The notes beneath the pieces are model-generated. The model saw nothing but the letters and a program-made list of their open reading frames with translations. It had not been told where the DNA came from and ran no database searches. Shown one piece after another: positions 7,335-13,853 of a DNA stretch of 64,000 nucleotides. The DNA is from Micromonospora sp. HM5-17 (lineage in GTDB: Bacteria; Actinomycetota; Actinomycetes; Mycobacteriales; Micromonosporaceae). The stretch is taken from NCBI RefSeq assembly GCF_003762835.1, contig NZ_RJWA01000006.1, positions 248,001 to 312,000 on the forward strand. Reading direction: 5' to 3'. A program made the translations under genes and the position numbers. Numbering within the stretch: position 1 is the stretch's first letter; each line of letters opens with the position of its first letter.

Positions 7335-9575
7335 TCAGCCCTGCAGGGGGCGCAGCACCGGCCCGTCGGCGACCTGGAAGATCTCCAACCGGTTGCGGCC
7401 CGGGACGAACAGCGAATCGTCCGGCAGCAGGGCGGCGAAGCGGCGCCCCCGCGGATCCGGGCGGAGCACCGGGGTCACCGCGCCGATCCGCCCGTTCACC
7501 GCCACCGCGAGCAGCGTCCCGTCCGGTACGCTCGCCGGCACGTTGCCGTACACCAACGCCGGCAGCCGCCCGCCGTCCTGGTCGAGCTGCGCGAAGTCGG
7601 CCCGGTTGCCCACCGTCACCGGCCCGGCGGGCGGCCCCACGGGCAGGTCGGCGACCGGCCGGCCGACCAGGTCCGCCCCCGGCGGTTCCGGCAGGGCCGG
7701 GCGGGCCCGGCCGCTGACAACGTCGGCGAAGGTGGCGCCGGAGATCCGGAGCGGCTCCCCCGGCCGCTCGTGGAACTGCCGGTCCCCGTCCGGCCGGCGG
7801 GTCCGCACCGCGGAGACGCCGTCGACGGACCACGGCAGCTCGATCCCGGCCAGGTCGGCGACGGTGGGCAGCAGGTCGACGTGTTCCCAGGCGCGATCGT
7901 CGACGACACCGCTCCGCTGCCCCGGGCGCTTGATGAACAGCGGCACCCAGAGCATCTCGCCCGGGGCCCGCCGGATCGCGTCGATGCCGCGCCCCTGCAC
8001 CCCCGGGGTGAAGCTCACCCCGTGGTCGGCGGTGAGCACGACCAGGGCCCGGTCGTACAGGCCGGTCGCCTCCAGCCGCCGCAGCGTCTCGCCGAGCAGC
8101 CGGTCGGTGTACTCCACCTGGAGCAGGTGGCGCTGGTAGGCCAGCTCCACCCAGCCCGCGCCGTCGTTCGGCATGCCGGGCGGCGCCTCGTAGCGGACGC
8201 CGGACGGTAGGTAGTTCCAGGGCGAGTGCGGCAGAAGCAGGTGCAGGAAGTGCAGGGTCGGCCGGGCGGTCGGGCGGAGCGTGGCGAGGAAGTCGGCGAA
8301 CCGGGCCGGCTGGTTGGCGTCCAGGGCGCCCCAGCGAAACCGGGGATTCGTCGGCGCCGCCGGCGCCGCCGCTTCGCCGGCCTCCCGGCGGGTGGGTTCC
8401 CGGTACGACTCCTCCGGGTCGCGCCGCCCGGACTCGCGGGGAGAGACGAGCTGCCCGAGCAGCGCGGCGCTCTCCCGCAGCAGGGCCGGCAGCCCGCCCC
8501 GGCCCGGCTGCTTCCGCTCGGGACACCGACTCGGCGGGCAGAGCTGGCTGATGCTCTCCTCCGCCTCGATCCGGTACACCCCGCCGAACGCGGTGAAGAG
8601 GTTGTCGGGGTACCGGGTGTAGTGGGGCGCGTCCGGCCGGGCCGGATACCGCCCGGTCACCATCGCGGGCAGCGCGTACGGGGTGAAGCCGCTGACCGCG
8701 GTCGCGTTCCGGTACCAGGTCGACTCCCCGGCGAGGCGGGCGAAGTGGGGAAACCGGCGGGCGTCGATGGCGCCGCGCGCGTCGAGCAGGGAGACCAGCG
8801 GAAACTCGTCGAGGACCAGCATCACCACGGGTGGATGTGCCGCACCGGCGGAGCGGCCCACGCCGCCCGCCCGGTCGGCGGGCAGGACGACGGCGGAGGC
8901 GGGTGACGCGAAGACGAAGAGCAGCACGAAGACCAGCGGCCCGGCCGCGGCGACCCGGAGCAGCTGGCCGGCGACCCGCCAGCGGTGGTACGCGTACGCC
9001 CCGCCGGCGCCCGCCACCGCCGCCAGGGCCAGTAACGGCCAGCCCCGCACCCCGGACAGGTACTTGCCCGCCTGCACCGCGAGGAGCGCCAGCAGCAGAC
9101 CCACGGTGGCGGTCTGCGCCGCCGGGCGGGCGCCCCGGCCCCGCCCGGTGCCGGCGAACCGGCCGATCAGCGCGCCGACCAGCGCGCCAACCAACGCTCC
9201 GGCGCCCCAGAGCAGCACCGGCGGACCGAGCGCGACGATCGCGACCAGCAGCAGGATGTCCGCGGTGTCGGCGTCGTGAAAGAGGAAGAAGTCGGGGCTC
9301 CGGCCGGTGATGTCGAGCAGCGGTTGGGTGATGACGAGCCCGCAGAGCGCCAGGATCTCCGCCAGCGCCCACAGCTCCGCCCGGCCACGCCCGCCCGTCC
9401 GTTCCGCCGCGCCGGGCCTCGGCACACCCCGATCCGCCGCGCCGGGCTCCCCCGGGTCGTCCGGCTCCCCCGCCGAGGCCGGCCCGACGCGCTCTCCCGC
9501 CGACAGCGGCCCGAGTGGCTCGCCCGGGCCGGATCTGCGGCCGGCCGGGTCGGCCGGACGGTCCCGGTCAGCCAC
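7335..9575 (-). CDS. Membrane-anchored sulfatase-like (alkaline phosphatase superfamily) hydrolase
   Basis: A 746-residue protein. The N-terminal ~70 residues are a disordered Pro/Gly/Glu-rich tail; then four to five hydrophobic helices (roughly residues 70-235) precede a large extracytoplasmic domain. That domain has the metal-site patterns of the superfamily: VVMLVLDEFPL with the first Asp, TPYALPAMVTGRYP at the nucleophile position (Thr/Ser rather than a formylglycine CxPxR motif), HFLHLLLPHSPW, and TADHGVSF with the Asp-His pair. The lack of CxPxR argues against a true sulfatase and for a phosphoglycerol/phosphoethanolamine-transferase-like or phosphodiesterase activity. GTG start at 9575 overlaps the stop of the methyltransferase gene by eight bases, so translation is probably coupled. 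Confidence 0.8.
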   Translation of the reverse strand: MADRDRPADPAGRRSGPGEPLGPLSAGERVGPASAGEPDDPGEPGAADRGVPRPGAAERTGGRGRAELWALAEILALCGLVITQPLLDITGRSPDFFLFHDADTADILLLVAIVALGPPVLLWGAGALVGALVGALIGRFAGTGRGRGARPAAQTATVGLLLALLAVQAGKYLSGVRGWPLLALAAVAGAGGAYAYHRWRVAGQLLRVAAAGPLVFVLLFVFASPASAVVLPADRAGGVGRSAGAAHPPVVMLVLDEFPLVSLLDARGAIDARRFPHFARLAGESTWYRNATAVSGFTPYALPAMVTGRYPARPDAPHYTRYPDNLFTAFGGVYRIEAEESISQLCPPSRCPERKQPGRGGLPALLRESAALLGQLVSPRESGRRDPEESYREPTRREAGEAAAPAAPTNPRFRWGALDANQPARFADFLATLRPTARPTLHFLHLLLPHSPWNYLPSGVRYEAPPGMPNDGAGWVELAYQRHLLQVEYTDRLLGETLRRLEATGLYDRALVVLTADHGVSFTPGVQGRGIDAIRRAPGEMLWVPLFIKRPGQRSGVVDDRAWEHVDLLPTVADLAGIELPWSVDGVSAVRTRRPDGDRQFHERPGEPLRISGATFADVVSGRARPALPEPPGADLVGRPVADLPVGPPAGPVTVGNRADFAQLDQDGGRLPALVYGNVPASVPDGTLLAVAVNGRIGAVTPVLRPDPRGRRFAALLPDDSLFVPGRNRLEIFQVADGPVLRPLQG

Positions 9576-11031
9576 GCGGCACCCCGAGATAGAGGGTCCG
9601 GGTCCCCGACGGCAACGGGAGCCGCCGGAGGATCCGGCACCGCTCGCCGAGCAGCCGCTCGAACTCGTCCCGCCGGTAGTCGGGGAAGAGCCCCGCCGGC
9701 TTGTTGGCGAGCAGCCGGACCGTCATCGGGTCGTCGGGGTGGACGAACTCGACCACGAGCCGCCCGACCGGTCCGGCCGCGCCGAGAAACCCCAGCAGCC
9801 AGTCGAGGACCTCGGGCAACGGCACGTTCCGGCCGATCGCGAGGTGGTGGAGCACCGCGAGGGCGAGCACCGCGTCGGCCTGCGCCCGGGCGGCGAAGGA
9901 GCCGCGCTCGACACCGCGCCACCCGCCCCCGGGCGAGGGGTCGGCGAGATCCATCACCAGGGGCAGGATCCGCCGCTCGCCCTCGGCACGCAGCCGGCGG
10001 TAGAGCTGGTCGGCGACCGCCGGGTCCCCCTCGACCGCCACGACGTACCCGGCGTGTCGGGCCGCGATCCGCGCGTACGTCCCGTCGTTCGCCCCGAGGT
10101 CCAGTACCAGGTTCGGCCGCCCCGCCTCGGCGAGCGCCGCGCCGACGAACCGCTCCTTGGCCGCCCGGTCGGCGGGGGTGTACCCGCACGTGTCCCGGTA
10201 CTCGATCCAGTGGCTGGGCGGGGGCCGCCAGTCGAGCCGGCGGACCAGCCTGTCGAGGCCTCGGAGCATGGCCAGCACCAGGTCGCGGGAGAAGCCGGCG
10301 TCCCGTAACTGGGCACGGACCGCTCCGGTGCCGGCGTCGGCGTACCGGACCTGCAACGAGTCGTGCAGGTGGACGTGCGTGAGCACCCCGGTGCGGAACC
10401 GCCGGATGCCGCCGAAGAGCCGACGCATCTGTCCCGGCTCCAGCCCGTCGATCCGGGACCGCAGCCAGGGCTGGAAGTCCAGCCCGAGGTGAGCCTGCAC
10501 CAGGAGCGGGTAAAGCAGGGTCTGGCAGAACTGCCGGTAGCCCGCCCACGGCTCGCCCTCGCGGGCCGGCTCGAACGAGCCGACGTCGATGAAGACCGGT
10601 TCGCTCCCCCGCCACTGCAGGTTGTACGCCGAGCCGTCCTTGGTGGTGAAGCCCGCCGGCACCGCCGCCTGGAGGAGCTCCAGGTGCAGCAGGGCCGCGT
10701 CGCGCAGCATGGCGAAGGACCACTCGTACGGGTACGACACGAAGGGAATGCGTTCGTGCCGGAGCAGGGCCGCCCACCGGCCGGCCGTACCCGCGGGCAC
10801 CGATTCCGGGTCGACGATCTCGGTGCCGCAGACCTTGCCCTCGGCGAGCAGCCGGGAAAAGAACTCGGTCGCGGCGAGCGCCCGCCAGTCGGCGGCGGCC
10901 CGCGGGTCGAGTCCCCGCAGGACCTGCCCGTCCGCGTGGAAGACCCGGGTGGTGGGGTCGCGGAAGGAGCCGGGGTCGGCTGCCAGGCCGCGACCGGATA
11001 CGGCGGTCGGGACGGAGGGTGGCATCAGCAC
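9568..11031 (-). CDS. Class I SAM-dependent methyltransferase
   Basis: 487 residues. The C-terminal half is a Rossmann methyltransferase with motif I LVLDLGANDGTYARI, the acidic VVAVEGDPAV strand end, and VLALAVLHHLAIGRNVPL at motif IV/V. The N-terminal ~270 residues (with FIDVGSFEPAREGEPWAGYRQ split over a strand and loop, and KDGSAYNLQW) are characteristic of a conserved actinobacterial group whose members are sometimes annotated as nodulation/NoeA-like methyltransferases. GTG 11031 and ATG 11025 are both possible starts; GAGGAC lies upstream. It sits between a 50-residue membrane peptide (12-base gap) and the sulfatase-like gene (8-base overlap); this tight spacing implies one functional unit at the envelope. 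Substrate unknown. Confidence 0.8.
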   Translation of the reverse strand: MLMPPSVPTAVSGRGLAADPGSFRDPTTRVFHADGQVLRGLDPRAAADWRALAATEFFSRLLAEGKVCGTEIVDPESVPAGTAGRWAALLRHERIPFVSYPYEWSFAMLRDAALLHLELLQAAVPAGFTTKDGSAYNLQWRGSEPVFIDVGSFEPAREGEPWAGYRQFCQTLLYPLLVQAHLGLDFQPWLRSRIDGLEPGQMRRLFGGIRRFRTGVLTHVHLHDSLQVRYADAGTGAVRAQLRDAGFSRDLVLAMLRGLDRLVRRLDWRPPPSHWIEYRDTCGYTPADRAAKERFVGAALAEAGRPNLVLDLGANDGTYARIAARHAGYVVAVEGDPAVADQLYRRLRAEGERRILPLVMDLADPSPGGGWRGVERGSFAARAQADAVLALAVLHHLAIGRNVPLPEVLDWLLGFLGAAGPVGRLVVEFVHPDDPMTVRLLANKPAGLFPDYRRDEFERLLGERCRILRRLPLPSGTRTLYLGVPRG

Positions 11032-11043
11032 GACAGACCGTCC

Positions 11044-11196
11044 TCAGTCCCGCTCGCCCGAGGGCCGCCTGCGGAATCGACCGGTCAACCGGCGCCAGTA
11101 GAGTCGGGCCGCAACCGCCACGCCGGCGGCCCCGCCGACCACGGCCTGCACGATGAGACTGCCGGAACCCGCGTCCAGGTAGGCCCGAACGTCCAT
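11044..11196 (-). CDS. 50-residue membrane peptide with YLDxGSGS motif
   Basis: A small gene, ATG 11196 to TGA 11044, with an excellent ribosome binding site (GGGAGG eight bases upstream). The product starts MDVRAYLDAGSGS, continues into one hydrophobic helix (about residues 13-30, rich in Val, Ala and Gly) and ends in a very basic tail with RLYWRRLTGRFRRR. The Tyr-Leu-Asp-x-Gly-[ST]-Gly-Ser start followed by a single helix is a recurrent family of tiny proteins found beside membrane phosphatase/sulfatase-like genes. Here it leads a unit with the methyltransferase 12 bases downstream. Its function is not known; a membrane adaptor for the sulfatase-like enzyme is a guess. Confidence 0.8.
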   Translation of the reverse strand: MDVRAYLDAGSGSLIVQAVVGGAAGVAVAARLYWRRLTGRFRRRPSGERD

Positions 11197-11478
11197 CTCC
11201 GGCCACCTCCCTTCTCTCTGCCCCCGTGCCGGGAGGGTCCCCTCGACATCGCGTCCGGCGCCGGGACACCGTACACGCCCGGACCCGCGCGCCGCCCCCG
11301 ACCGCCGGGAGGCCGACCGGTCCGGACCCGCGCGGCGCTCGGCCGACCGCCGGGAGCGGCACGCCCACCGGCTCGGTACCGGCCTGGACCGCCGCGGTCG
11401 CCCGGCTCACCGCACCGGCCGATCGGGACGTCCGATTCGTTCAAGACGACGGCCCGCCCCGCTTCCTACGCTGGGACG
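11197..11478. other. Divergent intergenic region
   Basis: About 280 bases between the divergent 50-aa peptide gene and the VOC gene. It should hold promoters for both, but the sequence is uniformly GC-rich and I can identify no convincing hexamers or repeats, and no gene. Confidence 0.4.
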
Positions 11479-11886
11479 ATGACACCGAGATTAGACCTGT
11501 TTGGCCTTGTTGTGGCTGACATGGCCCGTTCTCTGGCGTTCTACCGCCGTTTGGGCATCGACATCCCCGCCGGAGCCGAGACCGAACCGCACGTCGAGGT
11601 GACACTGCCGGGCAGGCTCCGGCTCGCCTGGGACACCGTCGAGGTGGTCCGGTCGTTCGATCCCGGCTGGACCGCACCGGCCGGCTCCCACCGAATCAGC
11701 CTCGCCTTCCGCTGCGCCGACCCGGCCGCGGTGGACGCCACCTACGCGGAGCTGACCGCCGCCGGCTATCCCGAACACCTGCCGCCGTGGGATGCGGCGT
11801 GGGGTCAGCGGTACGCGACCGTGCTGGACCCGGACGGCAATGCCGTGGACCTCTTCGCGCCGTTGCCAACGGCCCCGACCAGCTAG
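11479..11886 (+). CDS. VOC-family (glyoxalase/bleomycin-resistance-like) protein
   Basis: A 135-residue protein with the paired beta-alpha-beta-beta-beta modules of the vicinal oxygen chelate fold: LFGLVVADMARSLAFYRRLG in module one, and FRCADPAAVDATYAELTAAG leading to YATVLDPDGNAVDLFAP in module two. The DPDGNxVDLF ending is the most conserved part of the family. The first-position metal ligand (often His) is not obvious, so it may not be a metal enzyme. The start ATG at 11479 is the natural family start. It converges with the AraC-type regulator 51 bases on. No specific substrate can be inferred. Confidence 0.82.
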   Translation: MTPRLDLFGLVVADMARSLAFYRRLGIDIPAGAETEPHVEVTLPGRLRLAWDTVEVVRSFDPGWTAPAGSHRISLAFRCADPAAVDATYAELTAAGYPEHLPPWDAAWGQRYATVLDPDGNAVDLFAPLPTAPTS

Positions 11887-11937
11887 CCGCGGCACCCGCC
11901 GCCGGCCGGGCGGGCCGACCACCTGCCGGCCGGGTCG

Positions 11938-12627
11938 CTAACCCACCAGCCGGCGCAACGGCACACCGGCCAGGCTGCGCACCTCACGGGACAGGTGGGC
12001 CTGGTCGGCGTAGCCGGTCCGCGCGGCGACCTCGGCGGCGGGCGTACCGGCGCGGGCCAGGGCCAGGGCCCGACGCATCCGCAGGATCCGGGCCAGCGTC
12101 TTGGGTCCGTAACCGAAGAGCATCAGGCTGCGCCGGTGGAGTTGCCGGGTGCCGAGCCCGAGCGCCTCGGCGGTGGTGGCGACGTCCCGGCCGGCGGCGA
12201 GATCGGCGACCACCACCGCCGCGAGCGGGTCGGGGCCGCCCCGGGCCGCCAGCCGGGCCGCCGCCACCGCCTCCAGCACCCGGTCCGGCGCCGCCGCCCG
12301 GGCCACCCGCTCGGTCAGCTCGGTCACCAGGGGGGCGGGCCAGAGCCGGTCGAGGGGGACCCGCTGATCCCGCAGCTCGTACGCGGGCGGCCCGAAGACC
12401 GCCGGCCCGGTGCCGGGCGGCAGCCGCAACCCGACGTACCGCTCGGTGCCCGGCCCGCCCGCCAGGTGCGCCACCGTGTCCGGTCCGGCCGCCAGCAGCC
12501 CGTTTCGGCTCGACCAGATCAGGTCCATACAGCCGTCCGGAAGGACCCGGCTCGGAGCGGCGTCCGGGCCGCGGACGGCCGTCCAGACCGTGGCACCGGC
12601 CAGCCGGGACCTCCGCTCCTGATACAT
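11938..12627 (-). CDS. AraC-family transcriptional regulator with N-terminal DUF6597-like domain
   Basis: 229 residues. The N-terminal half (RVLPDGCMDLIWSSRNGLL and VGLRLPPGTGPAVFGPPAYELRDQRVPL) matches the sensor part found in a large group of actinobacterial AraC-type regulators; LPDGCMDLI is its hallmark. The C-terminal half carries the two helix-turn-helix units: AEALGLGTRQLHRRSLMLFG and AAEVAARTGYADQAHLSREV. The start ATG 12627 agrees with family length; a longer frame adds a poly-Arg tail. These regulators often control a neighbouring small enzyme; the convergent VOC gene is a possible but unproven target. Confidence 0.85.
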   Translation of the reverse strand: MYQERRSRLAGATVWTAVRGPDAAPSRVLPDGCMDLIWSSRNGLLAAGPDTVAHLAGGPGTERYVGLRLPPGTGPAVFGPPAYELRDQRVPLDRLWPAPLVTELTERVARAAAPDRVLEAVAAARLAARGGPDPLAAVVVADLAAGRDVATTAEALGLGTRQLHRRSLMLFGYGPKTLARILRMRRALALARAGTPAAEVAARTGYADQAHLSREVRSLAGVPLRRLVG

Positions 12628-12779
12628 GGTTCCGAGCCTGCCACCCGAACCGGTACGCCTCGTGGGTCGGGGCCGGCGGTGTGTCCGAGCCGCCACGCGG
12701 GCCCGGTCGGTGGTACGCCGGCCGGACCGGTCCAGCTGCGGGCGGGGACATCAGGACATCTCTCCCGCCCCCGGACGCT

Positions 12780-13020
12780 TCGGTCCCGGCACGTACGTCC
12801 GCGTCGAGGTTCGCCAGGAGTTCCCGGGTCCCGTGCTCCCGCGGCCTGGGGTGGTCGCGACCGTCGAGGTGCTGGAGCACGGCGGAGAGCGACATCGGCA
12901 TCGGGCGGGCGAGTCCGCTCACCGACGCCGGACCGCGGCTCAGACGCTCCAGCAGCACCCGGCGACCGAGGTCCGCCAGCGCGGCGAAGACGGGTCGGGC
13001 TCGGCCGTTTGGTTGAGCAT
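12780..13020 (-). pseudogene. Frameshifted remnant of an ArsR-type regulator
   Basis: Read on the minus strand, ATG 13020 begins MLNQTAEPD and then loses frame. One base later, from 12991, a different frame gives VFAALADLGRRVLLERLSRG and continues to PMSLSAVLQHL near 12866. Joined, this is the N-terminal winged-helix start of the ArsR family, in which MLNQ..AEPD is normally followed by an x-VFAALADPTRR-like segment. After LQHL similarity stops in that frame, while a third frame nearby contains GEPRRGRTCRD, reminiscent of the beta-wing end. At least two frameshifts therefore break the gene, unless sequencing error is involved. A promoter-like tandem repeat stands directly upstream. No SRPBCC partner gene, the usual neighbour of this regulator type, follows. 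Confidence 0.65.
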
Positions 13021-13054
13021 GTGCTTGACCCCAGGGGCCTGCCCGGCACGCCCG

Positions 13055-13096
13055 ATAGTCAAGGACTTACTTGAGATAGTCAAGGACTTACTTGAG
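13055..13096 (-). repeat. Perfect 21-bp tandem duplication containing a palindromic half-site
   Basis: The unit at 13055-13075 is repeated exactly and without a gap at 13076-13096. Each unit contains the inverted repeat TCAAG-gactta-CTTGA. On the minus strand the duplication creates a promoter-like spacing: TTGACT at 13083-13078 and GACTAT at 13060-13055 with 17 bases between, 35 bases before the ATG of the ArsR remnant. It resembles a duplicated autoregulatory operator/promoter. Confidence 0.75.
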
Positions 13097-13172
13097 TTTC
13101 AGTCCTGACTCCGGTACGGGGCGGTGCGCTGAAGCCGGCAGCCGCCAAGGCGGGCAGCCGTCCGTACGCCGG

Positions 13173-13853
13173 TCAGGGCTGGAACCGGTAGCCCATGCCC
13201 GGCTCGGTGAGCAGGTGCCGGGGCCGGGCAGGATCGTCCTCCAGCTTGCGGCGCAGCTGCGCGAGGTACTGGCGCAGGTAGTTCGTCTCCGACTGGTACT
13301 GCGGGCCCCACACGTCGTGCAGCAGCTGGCGCTGACTGACCAGCCGGCCCGGATTGCGGACCAGGATCTTCAGCAGGTGCCACTCGGTCGGCGTCAACCG
13401 GACGTCGCCGCCGTCGTCGGTCCGGACCGCGTGCGCGGCGAGGTCCACGCTGTGCCGGCCGATCCGCACCACCGGCGCCTCCTCCCCGACCCCGGCGGCG
13501 CGCCGGGTCACCGCCCGGACCCGGGCGAGCAACTCGTCGATTCCAAACGGCTTGGTCACGTAGTCGTCCGCGCCCGCGTCGAGCGCCTCGACCTTGTCCT
13601 GGCTGCCGGCCCGGCCGGAAAGCACGATGATCGGCACGTTCGTCCATCCGCGCAGGCCCTGGATCACCTCCACGCCGTCCATGTCTGGCAGGCCGAGGTC
13701 CAGCACCACCAGATCCGGCCGGTGGCTCGCCGCCATCCGCAGCGCCGCCCCGCCGTCGCCGGCCAGCGCGACCTCGTACCGCCGCGCCCGCAGGTTGATG
13801 CCGAGGGCCCGCAGGATCTGTGGTTCGTCGTCCACCACCAGTACCCGGGTCAT
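13173..13853 (-). CDS. kdpE: Response regulator KdpE
   Basis: 226 residues: an N-terminal receiver domain with the acidic pair in VLVVDDEPQ, the phosphorylatable Asp in LVVLDLGLPDMDG (about residue 51) and the Lys in VTKPFG, followed by an OmpR/PhoB winged-helix output domain with LTPTEWHLLKILVRNPG and the YLRQYLAQLRRKLE recognition helix. It activates kdp transcription under potassium limitation or osmotic stress. The start ATG overlaps the stop of kdpD (ATGA, four bases), so sensor and regulator are translationally coupled at the end of the kdp operon. Confidence 0.95.
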   Translation of the reverse strand: MTRVLVVDDEPQILRALGINLRARRYEVALAGDGGAALRMAASHRPDLVVLDLGLPDMDGVEVIQGLRGWTNVPIIVLSGRAGSQDKVEALDAGADDYVTKPFGIDELLARVRAVTRRAAGVGEEAPVVRIGRHSVDLAAHAVRTDDGGDVRLTPTEWHLLKILVRNPGRLVSQRQLLHDVWGPQYQSETNYLRQYLAQLRRKLEDDPARPRHLLTEPGMGYRFQP

